Shown here in pieces: positions 1 to 5,953 of a stretch of DNA of 20,821 nt. This stretch comes from CAVDRM01 sp963611355 (GTDB lineage Bacteria > Bacillota > Clostridia > Christensenellales > Aristaeellaceae), in assembly GCA_963611355.1 (NCBI GenBank), contig CAVDRM010000036.1, forward strand, positions 1 through 20,821. Direction: 5' to 3'. How positions within the stretch are numbered: the first letter of the stretch is position 1; each line of letters begins with the position of its first letter. Position numbers and translations under genes: made by a program. The notes below the pieces were generated by a model. The model was not told the origin of the DNA, made no database searches, and worked only from the letters and a program-made list of their open reading frames with translations.

Positions 1-598
1 CCTTCTCATACCGGGTGATCAGGCAGTCATACTCGATATTTTCCTGAATGATCTCACGATAGGCTCTCACCATATCGATCCTATCCATCCTATCCGAACC
101 GGTGCTGCTGTCTGCTTCATGGTACGGATAGATTGATGGATGCGTCCTTGATAGATCCGTTTTTGATTCATTTGTACTTGGTGAGTTAGTATTTAATTGG
201 TGGGGATTTTCCTGTTCAGGTTTCTCCAAAACAGGTTTTGCCTGAACAGGCCTTTCCTGTGCTGGATTTTCCCGTTTAGGTGGAGCCGGCTCGGGAGGTG
301 CAGTCACAGGCTGCTCATGGATCGTGTACTCAATATCTCCAAGCTGTCCGTTCTCATAGCGGAGGCGCTGCCTGGTCAGGTATCAATGCCGCTCCAATTC
401 CTTCAACGCCGTGCTGATGGAGTCCACGCCGTCCTTACAGATGAAGGACAGCCCCTTGGTGGTGTAGTCCCAGTTATCCGGCAGCGACAGCATGAGCGAG
501 AGCAATCCCTTGGCTTTCAGGGACAGCTCCGTGTTCCGCAGGTGATGGTTGCACATGATGGTGAAGTCTTTCGTTTTTTCAACTCTGAATACGGCCAT
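1..598 (-). pseudogene. Replication initiator protein A-like (RepA_N/DUF6017 type), nonsense-interrupted and cut by window edge
   Basis: Translation starts at ATG 598 behind an AAAGGAGG site. The first 71 residues (MAVFRVEKTKDFTIMCNHHL onward, including KAKGLLSLMLSLP) match the N-terminal winged-helix domain of the RepA-like initiators found in integrative elements of Clostridia. That domain is followed by a Pro/Glu/Gln-rich linker and, near the window edge, by MVRAYREIIQENIEYD, which resembles the start of the DUF6017 domain. A TGA at 383-385 interrupts the frame where Gly is expected (ERH-stop-YLTRQRLRY). The same frame then stays open to base 1, so this is a single-base nonsense change rather than a frameshift. 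No Met codon follows the stop until close to the window edge. The role in the intact family is to initiate plasmid-like replication of the element. Family assignment is from memory of related proteins. Confidence 0.75.
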
Positions 599-635
599 TG
601 CAAGACCTCCTTTCCTTTGAGTGTTGATATATATG

Positions 636-672
636 AAAACGCCACAGACTTTTTGATGGCCTGTGGCGTTTT
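636..672 (-). terminator. Inverted repeat between excisionase-like and rep genes
   Basis: A perfect 12-bp inverted repeat (AAAACGCCACAG / CTGTGGCGTTTT) has a 13-nt loop. Read leftward, the stem ends in four T residues. It sits just after the stop of the excisionase-like gene and before the rep ribosome binding site, so it could act as an intrinsic terminator or attenuator between the two. Confidence 0.55.
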
Positions 673-679
673 GATGGCG

Positions 680-874
680 TTATTCAGTTTTAAGGGCGTC
701 GAGCCATTCATCGAAGGACTTCTTGGAAATACGGATCGAATTACCTACACGAACCGAATGGAAGTGACCTTCGTTGACCAGCTTGTATGATGAGGTGCGG
801 CCAATGTTTAGTATTTTGGCAATGTCCTCAACCCTGTAAGTACGGCGCTCTTGCACGCTTTCCTTATCTGCCAT
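680..874 (-). CDS. Excisionase-family HTH DNA-binding protein
   Basis: This 64-residue protein starts at ATG 874 behind AAAAGGAG. YRVEDIAKILNIGRTSSYKLVNEG (about residues 13-36) is a MerR/Xis-type helix-turn-helix, and VRVGNSIRISKKSFDEWL is the wing plus the closing helix typical of 'excisionase family' DNA-binding proteins. In integrative elements such proteins bend DNA at the element end to direct integrase towards excision, or act as small regulators. It lies about 225 bp from the tRNA junction and next to a repeat cluster that could be its binding site. A regulator unrelated to excision remains possible. Confidence 0.8.
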   Translation of the reverse strand: MADKESVQERRTYRVEDIAKILNIGRTSSYKLVNEGHFHSVRVGNSIRISKKSFDEWLDALKTE

Positions 875-937
875 AGCAATTTCTCCTTTTGGCTTGCTTA
901 TTTTGGCTGGTAGTGGTATCCTATGGGGGTACGAATC

Positions 938-984
938 CTTGCTAATTTCTTGCTAATTGGACACCCTTAATTAGCAAGAAATTA
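938..984. repeat. Three copies of CTTGCTAATT forming a 16-bp inverted repeat near the element end
   Basis: CTTGCTAATT occurs at 938-947 and again at 949-958 (11-bp period), and its reverse complement AATTAGCAAG at 969-978. Together they build a perfect 16-bp inverted repeat, 943-958 against 969-984, with a 10-nt spacer. GGTACGA also recurs at 929-935 and 988-994, flanking the group. Helically phased repeats between a xis-like gene and the attachment site resemble arm-type integrase or Xis binding sites; this role is inferred. Confidence 0.6.
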
Positions 985-1100
985 TGTGGTACGAGGTCGC
1001 ACGTATTGTAAAGCGGAACACGAAAAAAGCCTTGGTATTCCTTGCTTTTTCTAATACTATAAGTCAAGAGATTGCAGGCCGCATGAGGTGTCATGCCATA

Positions 1101-1145
1101 CTCCTAAGCAGCAGGCCGCGCGTTCGAATCGCGCCGGGATCACCA
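1101..1145 (+). other. 3' half of a tRNA-Arg(CCU) gene: attachment site of the element
   Basis: From 1101 the sequence fits the 3' half of a tRNA. It has a 7-nt anticodon loop CTCCTAA (anticodon CCT), the 3' anticodon strand GCAGC, a 5-nt variable loop, and a T arm GCGCG-TTCGAAT-CGCGC with a perfect 5-bp stem. The 3' acceptor strand CGGGATC, discriminator A and encoded CCA end at 1145. Upstream there is no D arm, no 5' acceptor strand (GATCCCG), and the bases before the loop (CCATA) do not pair with GCAGC. The break at the anticodon loop is where tyrosine recombinases often cut tRNA genes. The 5' half should lie at the far left end of the element. Confidence 0.8.
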
Positions 1146-1149
1146 AAAT

Positions 1150-1216
1150 AGCTTCCGTTTTTGCTGCATTTCGTATCTAACGAGACGATTTGGCAGGAAT
1201 CGGAAGCTCTCTTTTT
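1150..1216 (+). terminator. Possible terminator of the original tRNA gene
   Basis: AGCTTCCG (1150-1157) pairs with CGGAAGCT (1201-1208), followed by CTCTTTTT. The loop is long (43 nt) but contains an inner short hairpin. It starts 4 nt after the tRNA CCA end. The 11-mer GTATCTAACGA occurs at 1173-1183 and again at 1236-1246. Confidence 0.4.
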
Positions 1217-1233
1217 GGCTGTTTTTTCTCTTT

Positions 1234-1428
1234 GTGTATCTAACGATTTTGGGCTTATGGGGATTTACGATATTTGCCAAAAGCTGCGGTGAAACGGAGC
1301 TTTTGGACTGCCTGGCGAGAAATGAAAAAGCAGGGGTTGTTTATCACCGCAAAGGAATTAATGGCGATTATGATGACTTCGACGATATAGAAAAACTGAT
1401 TCACTTTATCAAGACAGGAAAGAGATGA
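1234..1428 (+). CDS. Small hypothetical protein or 3' gene remnant
   Basis: This is an open frame of 64 codons whose only long start is a GTG without a visible ribosome binding site. The C-terminal part (GVVYHRKGINGDYDDFDDIE, then KLIHFIKTGKR) looks protein-like, with an acidic turn and an amphipathic end, but I do not recognise the family. It lies just beyond the tRNA junction on the host side. It could be the tail of a gene lost by rearrangement or a chance frame. From 1429 to 1668 I see no gene. AAATTTCCGG occurs twice (1642-1651 and 1676-1685), and a weak long-loop pairing of AGCGCCGGTG with CACGGCGCT lies after the ABC operon. Confidence 0.3.
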   Translation: MYLTILGLWGFTIFAKSCGETELLDCLARNEKAGVVYHRKGINGDYDDFDDIEKLIHFIKTGKR

Positions 1429-1668
1429 TTTCCGGTTTGGCAAAGACAAAAAGAACAGGAACATGAGCGATTTTTGAACCGCCATGTCCCTTTCGTTTTT
1501 CTGTCTCGTTTTCTTTCGGTCTGCACTCTGCTTGACCGCAAATGAGCCGACAGCCGTTGTTAGAAAGCATAAAGCCCATTTTACACGGTAACTTCCCTTA
1601 TTCTATGCATAAAGCGCCGGTGAATCCTTTTGACTGACGCCAAATTTCCGGTACTTTTTTGCACGGCG

Positions 1669-2439
1669 CTACCCTAAATTTCCGGCAAACTTAATCACTC
1701 GCTCGTTTTGAAACACTTCGTCAGGCGTTCCGGCGGCGACGATGACGCCGCCCTCCATGAAGACCACCTGATCCGCCACTTCCCGCGCAAACGCCATTTC
1801 GTGGGTTACCACCAGCATGGTGTGCTTATCGTTGGCCAGCCCGCGAATGACGGCCAGCACCTCGTGGGTCAGCAGCGGGTCAAGGGCGCTGGTCGGTTCA
1901 TCAAAACACAGCAGTTCAGGGTCAAGCGCCAGCGCACGGGCAATGGCCACGCGCTGGCACTGCCCGCCCGATAGCTGATGCGGATAATTGTTCATGCGGT
2001 CGCTCAAGCCCATGCGGGTCAGCAGCGCCCGCGCTTTTTTTTCGATTTCCGCCTTGATTTCCTTTTTGTCGGCCTTATAATCCGGCCGCTCCTTGCTCAA
2101 AAGCCGACCGGCCAGCATCACATTTTCCAGCGCCGTATACTGCGGAAACAGGTTAAAGGACTGAAAAACGAGGCCGAAATGCAGCCTGCGCTTCCTGATT
2201 TCGTTTTCATTGCTCAGTATCGGGCTTGCGCCGTCAAAGACGCTTTCGCCGTTTACGCGGATTGCACCGCTGTCGGGCGTTTCCAAGAAATTTAAGCACC
2301 GAAGCAGCGTCGTTTTTCCGCTGCCGGATGAGCCGATGATGGCCAGCGTCTTTCCCAGTTCGAGCGAAAAATTGATGTTGTTCAGCACCTGTATGCCGCC
2401 AAAGGCTTTTTTCAAGTGTTCTACTTCCAGCATTGCCAT
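1669..2439 (-). CDS. Polar amino acid ABC transporter, ATP-binding protein
   Basis: A full-length 256-residue ATPase of the GlnQ/ArtP (PAAT) type, cytoplasmic, powering uptake through the permease encoded just upstream. Walker A GSSGSGKT is at residues 36-43, followed by a Q-loop region (VFQSFNLFPQYTALENV), the signature LSGGQCQRVAIARALA, Walker B LLCFDEPTSALDP and an H-loop VVTHEM. These are intact, so it should be active. It is the third gene of a leftward operon (binding protein, permease, ATPase), 16 bp after the permease stop. No strong terminator follows; only a weak long-loop pairing lies beyond the TAG stop. The protein alone does not fix the substrate; the leader upstream of the operon hints at cysteine/cystine. 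Confidence 0.95.
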   Translation of the reverse strand: MAMLEVEHLKKAFGGIQVLNNINFSLELGKTLAIIGSSGSGKTTLLRCLNFLETPDSGAIRVNGESVFDGASPILSNENEIRKRRLHFGLVFQSFNLFPQYTALENVMLAGRLLSKERPDYKADKKEIKAEIEKKARALLTRMGLSDRMNNYPHQLSGGQCQRVAIARALALDPELLCFDEPTSALDPLLTHEVLAVIRGLANDKHTMLVVTHEMAFAREVADQVVFMEGGVIVAAGTPDEVFQNERVIKFAGNLG

Positions 2440-2455
2440 GACTCAGGTGTCTCCC

Positions 2456-3142
2456 TCACTTAAAATAATCGAGCTTTTTTTCGACCTTGGCAAACAGCAC
2501 GGTCAAAAGGCCGTTGCAGACCAGATAATAAACGCCCGTAAAAAACAGCGGCCATATCTCGCCGGAAATTCCCTGACTGCCCTTCATAAACGCCTGTCCT
2601 GCCCAAATGACCTCCTGAAGCGCGATGATTCGCGCCAGCGACGTATCCTTGACCAGCGTAATGATTTCATTGGACATGGGCGGTACAATGGCCTTTACCA
2701 TTTGCAGCAGCTTGACCTTGAAAAAAATCTGCCGCCGCGTCATGCCCAGCACCAGACCGGCCTCCTCCTGCCCTGACGGAATGCCCTGAATGCCGCCTCT
2801 GAAAATTTCCGAAAAATAGCAGGCGTAATTAAAGATGAACGCCACGGATGCGGCCAGAAAGCGCCCCTGTTCTCCGCTGCCCCAGAGCGGATATTTCAGC
2901 ACCAGGCCGGGGAAATAATAGATGATGAGCAGCTGAATCATCAGCGGCGAGCCGCGAACAATCCAGACGATGACCTTCATAAACCCTCTGAGCGGCGAAA
3001 AGCGCGACATCGAGCCAAAGGAAATCATGAGACCCAGCGGCAAAGAGCCGAGCAGGGTAACAAAAAAGAGCTTCAGCGTTTGTAAAAAACCTGTGTTCAA
3101 CGCCTTGACGACAATGGGAAACTGCTGCAGGATATGCTCCAT
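2456..3142 (-). CDS. Polar amino acid ABC transporter, permease
   Basis: A 228-residue inner-membrane permease of the HisM/GlnP family. The start is taken at the ATG giving MEHILQQFP because TTGGAGGA lies 6 nt before it; an ATG six codons earlier has no comparable site. Transmembrane segments are evident near the N terminus (LKLFFVTLLGSLPLGLMI), in the middle (GSPLMIQLLIIYYFPGLVL) and at the end. The cytoplasmic EAA loop that contacts the ATPase reads EEAGLVLGMTRRQIFFKVKL, followed by NEIITLVKDTSL, both hallmarks of the PAAT family. It probably works as a homodimer because only one permease gene is present. A conserved hairpin lies between this gene and the upstream binding-protein gene. Confidence 0.95.
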   Translation of the reverse strand: MEHILQQFPIVVKALNTGFLQTLKLFFVTLLGSLPLGLMISFGSMSRFSPLRGFMKVIVWIVRGSPLMIQLLIIYYFPGLVLKYPLWGSGEQGRFLAASVAFIFNYACYFSEIFRGGIQGIPSGQEEAGLVLGMTRRQIFFKVKLLQMVKAIVPPMSNEIITLVKDTSLARIIALQEVIWAGQAFMKGSQGISGEIWPLFFTGVYYLVCNGLLTVLFAKVEKKLDYFK

Positions 3143-3163
3143 GCTATTCCTCCAAGACATATT

Positions 3164-3196
3164 CGAAGGAAGGACACGGTGCGCGCCCTTCCTTCG
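3164..3196 (-). promoter_or_regulatory. Intercistronic hairpin between binding protein and permease genes
   Basis: CGAAGGAAGG (3164-3173) and CCTTCCTTCG (3187-3196) form a perfect 10-bp stem with a 13-nt loop in the 84-nt gap between the two genes. There is no T-run after it. Such hairpins in transporter operons protect the 3' end of the binding-protein mRNA or cause partial termination, giving more binding protein than permease. That role is inferred. Confidence 0.5.
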
Positions 3197-3226
3197 GCCG
3201 TTGTTTTATGTGCCGGCAATTTTAAA

Positions 3227-4006
3227 TCAGTTTTGCGCAATGATTGCCGCCTGTACGCCGTAGGTTTCCGCCGTCTTCATCATGGTGCCATCGGCATAGG
3301 CGGCCTTCAAGAAGTCGTTCAGCGCCTGCGCCAAGTCGGAGCCCTTGCGGAAACCGACGCCGTATTCCTCGCTGTTCAGGGAGCAGGTGTAGGTCAGGGA
3401 TGCATAGCCCGTGCCCTCGCCGACCATTGCGGCGGCCATCAGCGCATCAATGACGGCTGCATCCGAAGTCATGCCCGTCACTTCCATCAGCGCGGCGGCT
3501 TGGCTCTGCACGGCGTTCTTCTGATAACCCAGCGCATCGATTTCCGCTTCGCCTGCGCTTCCGGCTTCTACGGCGAAGACAAGCTGCGCAACGGATTCAA
3601 CCGTCTGATACTGCTCGGCCTTGTCCGCCGGCACAACGACGACCTGGGCGTTGTTCGCATAGGCAGCGCTGCATTCCATCGAGGACTTGACCTCATTCGT
3701 CAGCGTCATGCCGTTCCAAACGCAGTCAATGGTTTTGCCGTTCAGCTCCAAGATTTTGTTATCCCAGTCAATCTCGATAAATTCGACCTGCACGCCCAGC
3801 GATTCGGCAAAGGCTTTCGCCATGTCCGCATCAAAGCCAATCCATTCGCCCGCTTCGTCCTTATAGTCCATCGGCGCAAAGTCCGTGACGCCGACCACCA
3901 GCACGCCCTTTTCCTTCACATAAGCCAAATCGCTTTCCTCGGCATAAACATTCGTCAGGGACACCATCAGCATCATCGCGCACAGCACAGCCAGCAGCTT
4001 CTTCAT
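3227..4006 (-). CDS. Amino acid ABC transporter, substrate-binding protein
   Basis: A 259-residue family-3 solute-binding protein that captures an amino acid outside the cell and hands it to the permease. The start at MKKLLAVLCAMML follows AGGAGG at ideal spacing. Residues 1-22 form a signal peptide with likely cleavage after NVYA; no convincing lipobox is seen, so how it stays attached is unclear. Core features are VLVVGVTDFAPMDY, GFDADMAKAFAESLGV, IDWDNKI and IDCVWNGMTLT, all typical of PAAT-family binding proteins. It is the first structural gene of the operon, about 160 nt downstream of the predicted transcription start. Substrate preference cannot be read from sequence with confidence; cysteine or cystine is suggested by the leader peptide. 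Confidence 0.93.
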   Translation of the reverse strand: MKKLLAVLCAMMLMVSLTNVYAEESDLAYVKEKGVLVVGVTDFAPMDYKDEAGEWIGFDADMAKAFAESLGVQVEFIEIDWDNKILELNGKTIDCVWNGMTLTNEVKSSMECSAAYANNAQVVVVPADKAEQYQTVESVAQLVFAVEAGSAGEAEIDALGYQKNAVQSQAAALMEVTGMTSDAAVIDALMAAAMVGEGTGYASLTYTCSLNSEEYGVGFRKGSDLAQALNDFLKAAYADGTMMKTAETYGVQAAIIAQN

Positions 4007-4062
4007 CGTTTTTTCCTCCTAAATTATCGTTCGGCGTAAAATTGTTCGTTCCGTGAGGCTTC

Positions 4063-4089
4063 AAAAACGGTCTCTCACCGTGCGCGGTG
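4063..4089 (-). promoter_or_regulatory. Overlapping terminator and antiterminator hairpins (candidate attenuator)
   Basis: Read leftward, ACGGT-GAGAG-ACCGT followed by TTTTT (4081 to 4063) forms a short intrinsic-terminator-like hairpin. The overlapping CACCG-CGCA-CGGTG (4089 to 4076) uses the left arm of that terminator, so the two structures exclude each other. The leader-peptide stop codon falls inside the shared arm. The stems are only 5 bp, so this is a candidate, not a demonstrated attenuator. Confidence 0.45.
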
Positions 4090-4125
4090 TCGGAAACAGT
4101 ACCCAACCTTGCAGCAGTCCTTCAT
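4075..4125 (-). CDS. Cys-rich leader peptide of the ABC transporter operon (candidate)
   Basis: A 16-codon frame encodes MKDCCKVGYCFRHRAR, with cysteines at positions 4, 5 and 10. Its ATG has GGAGGG at a 6-nt spacing and lies about 42 nt after the predicted transcription start. An alternative ATG 4 nt upstream (MHEGLLQGWVLF...) sits only 2 nt from the same GGAGGG and is less likely. Three cysteines in ten residues, tandem at the front, followed at once by competing hairpins, is the pattern of amino-acid-responsive ribosome-mediated attenuation. The expected logic is that ribosome stalling at Cys codons under cysteine shortage favours readthrough into the transporter genes. Confidence 0.45.
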   Translation of the reverse strand: MKDCCKVGYCFRHRAR

Positions 4126-4173
4126 GCATTGCCCTCCGTTTCGTTCGTCGGTCTATCACGATGAACTGATAGT

Positions 4174-4202
4174 ATAATAGCATAGTCATTCTAAAATGTC
4201 AA
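4174..4202 (-). promoter_or_regulatory. Promoter of the amino acid ABC transporter operon
   Basis: On the minus strand TTGACA (4202-4197), a 17-nt spacer and TATTAT (4179-4174) make a near-consensus sigma-A promoter. Just upstream lie several A/T tracts (4203-4235) that could serve as an UP element. It leaves a leader of about 160 nt before the first structural gene. Confidence 0.75.
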
Positions 4203-4278
4203 CACCATTTTTTTAAATTTTTTGATTTTTTATAATGGCCATGCATGCTTCGTGCTTGTAAAGAGCATTGCGAAAAAA

Positions 4279-4320
4279 CGAGGGGGATTCTTCGCTGTCG
4301 AAAGAATCCCCCTCGGGCAT
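4279..4320. terminator. Bidirectional intrinsic terminator
   Basis: CGAGGGGGATTCTT (4279-4292) pairs perfectly with AAGAATCCCCCTCG (4302-4315), 14 bp with a 9-nt loop. A run of six A lies on its left and a TTTTT on its right, so it could end transcripts in both directions. No intact gene now reads into it, so it probably outlived the gene it served. The remaining bases from 4200 to 4380 hold nothing else I can support. Confidence 0.8.
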
Positions 4321-4379
4321 TTTTGAAAAAGTTATCAGCATGAGGTCTTATCAAATATCATTTGCAAGGAGTGAGGACG

Positions 4380-4600
4380 GTGCGTCTGCGAGATTTACGG
4401 GGGTTCAAGATTGATCCCTGCAAAATATCGCCGACTATCTGCACATCAGGCAGAACACCTACTCGCAGTACGAAACGGAATCGCGGCAGATACCGCTTCA
4501 ATGCCTCATTCAGCTCTCCGAATTTTACGGAACCTCCGTGGATGATCTGCTAGGAATGACCAATGAGCCAAAGCCCTATCCCCGAAACAAACGGCGCTGA
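4380..4600 (+). pseudogene. Frameshifted XRE-family transcriptional regulator
   Basis: AAGGAG precedes a GTG start at 4380 that reads VRLRDLR. After about 4400 the family match continues one frame over as NIADYLHIRQNTYSQYETES, then RQIPLQCLIQLSEFYGTSVD, then DLLGMTNEPKPYPRNKRR up to the stop at 4598-4600. Comparison with the usual RLRDLRE...DLTQQ-IADYL pattern indicates that one base has been lost near 4400-4408. The helix-turn-helix recognition segment (QNTYSQYE) is intact but is out of frame with the start. The intact family consists of small cytoplasmic DNA-binding repressors. It lies between two functional promoters and probably represents decayed accessory DNA. Confidence 0.7.
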
Positions 4601-4630
4601 ATATTTTTATGCATATATAGGATACACATC

Positions 4631-4659
4631 TTGACATACACCGGCAGTTGTTATATCAT
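4631..4659 (+). promoter_or_regulatory. Promoter of nagA
   Basis: TTGACA (4631-4636), a 17-nt spacer and TATCAT (4654-4659) give a good sigma-A promoter, about 65 nt ahead of the nagA start. No clear operator repeat was noticed. Confidence 0.65.
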
Positions 4660-4727
4660 CCTATCATGTGAAGCGTGTTTCTTCTGTTTCTTTCCGATAG
4701 ATGAACCGATGCAAGGAGGTCACTTTC

Positions 4728-5879
4728 ATGAAAGCTATTATCAATGGACGCATCGTCCTTCCGCACGCCGTCAAGCTCGGCGCGGCACTCCTGTATGATG
4801 AAAAAATCGTCGCCGTCACCGGCGTTGACGAGGCGCGCGCCGCCGCGGATGAAATCATCGACGCGCACAACGCCTATGTCTGTCCCGGTCTCATTGATGT
4901 TCACATTCACGGCTATATGGGGGAGGATGTGTCGGACGGCATTCCCGAAGGCGTGGTCAAAATGGCCGAGGGCGTGGCGAAAAACGGCGTGACCAGCTTC
5001 CTCCCCACCACCATGACCATCCCGTGGGACGAGCTTGAAACGGCGTTCGGCGTTGTGCGCAGGCTGATGCCCGAAAGCCGCAAAAAGGGCTGGAAGGGTG
5101 CGGAAATCCTGGGCGTCCATTCCGAGGGCCCGTTCATCAACAAGAATAAAAAGGGGGCGCAGCCGGAAAACGCCATCCTGCCACCAGACATTCGGCGCAT
5201 CCTGCCGTGGAAGGACGTCATTCGCCTGATGACCGCCGCGCCGGAGGTGGAGGGCGGCATGGCGTTTATCCGCGATGTACGCGAGCAGACGGACATCACC
5301 GTATCCATCGGCCATACCGATGCGACCTATGAGGAGGCCGTCACCGCCATGAACGCGGGCGCCGGCCATGTGACGCACACCTTCAATGCGCAGTCCGGTT
5401 TGCTGCACAGGAAGCCCGGCGTGGTCGGCGCGGCGCTGACGGAGAACGTCTATGCCGAGCTGATTCCCGACACCTTCCATGTCCATCCCGCCATTTTCCG
5501 CCTGATGGCCGCCGCCAAGGGCGACCACCTTGTGCTGATTACCGATTCCCTGCGCTCCTGCGGGATGCCGGACGGGAAATATACCTTGGGCGGCCAGACC
5601 ATTATCCTCAAGGGCATCGAATGCCGCCTTGAGGACGGCACCATCGCCGGCAGCGTCTTAAAGCTCAACAAGGGTGTGAAAAACCTGCGTGATTATGCCT
5701 CTCTTACCATGCAGGAGGCCGTGTATGCCGCGTCCTTAGCCCCCGCCCGTTCCATCAAGGTGGATGACCGAAAGGGCTCTCTGGAAACCGGCAAGGATGC
5801 CGATATCGTTCTCATGAACGACGACTGCGACGTCCTGCGCACCATCCTGCGCGGGGAAACGATTTATACGGCCGAATAA
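4728..5879 (+). CDS. nagA: N-acetylglucosamine-6-phosphate deacetylase
   Basis: A 383-residue cytoplasmic amidohydrolase that removes acetate from GlcNAc-6-P to give glucosamine-6-P, feeding amino-sugar catabolism or cell-wall recycling. The start at 4728 follows AAGGAGGT by 7 nt; an in-frame ATG at 4701 lacks a site. Metal- and substrate-site residues are visible: H59 and H61 in DVHIHGYMGEDVSDG, E133 in HSEGPF, H196 in SIGHTDAT, H217 in THTFNA, and the catalytic D273 in ITDSLRSCGMPDG. The late GTIAGSVLKLNKGV stretch is also family-typical. The usual FNAMS motif reads FNAQS here. No nagB, nagE or GntR regulator is adjacent, so it appears monocistronic with its own promoter and terminator. Confidence 0.93.
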   Translation: MKAIINGRIVLPHAVKLGAALLYDEKIVAVTGVDEARAAADEIIDAHNAYVCPGLIDVHIHGYMGEDVSDGIPEGVVKMAEGVAKNGVTSFLPTTMTIPWDELETAFGVVRRLMPESRKKGWKGAEILGVHSEGPFINKNKKGAQPENAILPPDIRRILPWKDVIRLMTAAPEVEGGMAFIRDVREQTDITVSIGHTDATYEEAVTAMNAGAGHVTHTFNAQSGLLHRKPGVVGAALTENVYAELIPDTFHVHPAIFRLMAAAKGDHLVLITDSLRSCGMPDGKYTLGGQTIILKGIECRLEDGTIAGSVLKLNKGVKNLRDYASLTMQEAVYAASLAPARSIKVDDRKGSLETGKDADIVLMNDDCDVLRTILRGETIYTAE

Positions 5880-5897
5880 ATTTACAGATAAAAATGG

Positions 5898-5931
5898 GGC
5901 TGAGAAGAAATATTCCTCCTCAGCCTCTTTT
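5898..5931. terminator. Terminator between convergent nagA and kinase-like gene
   Basis: GGCTGAG (5898-5904) pairs with CTCAGCC (5919-5925), followed by TCTTTT on the plus strand and by a T-rich stretch on the minus strand. It lies 19 bp after the nagA stop and 23 bp before the end of the leftward gene, so it can serve both. Confidence 0.65.
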
Positions 5932-5953
5932 GCAATGCTGAATGCTTTATTTG

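Larger units (their letters stand above)
1..1100. mobile_element. Right end of an integrative (ICE/CTn-like) element
   Basis: This stretch carries a RepA-type initiator and an excisionase-like HTH gene, both read leftward, followed by a repeat cluster and a junction inside a tRNA gene at 1101. That order is common at one end of integrative elements of Clostridia. The element body and its integrase would lie to the left, outside the window. The boundary is inferred from the point where tRNA sequence stops pairing (before 1101). Host DNA, including the probable tRNA terminator, lies to the right. No integrase is visible here. Confidence 0.7.

Noticed and set aside
383..385. TGA read as glycine (recoded genetic code)
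   Set aside because: Several intact genes here end in TGA at tight ATGA or TGATG overlaps, so TGA is a stop in this genome.
1021..1145. A complete tRNA gene
   Set aside because: No 5' acceptor strand or D arm is present, and the bases before the anticodon loop do not pair with its 3' strand.
3134..4039. 301-codon open frame on the plus strand
   Set aside because: It is antisense to the binding-protein gene, whose motifs and signal peptide are clear; the composition is that of a shadow frame.
4061..4129. Alternative leader frame MHEGLLQGWVLF... upstream of the ABC operon
   Set aside because: Its ATG lies only 2 nt from the GGAGGG site; the ATG 4 nt later has proper spacing and gives the Cys-rich peptide.
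4656..5528. 290-codon open frame on the minus strand
   Set aside because: It is antisense to nagA, which has a full set of active-site motifs.
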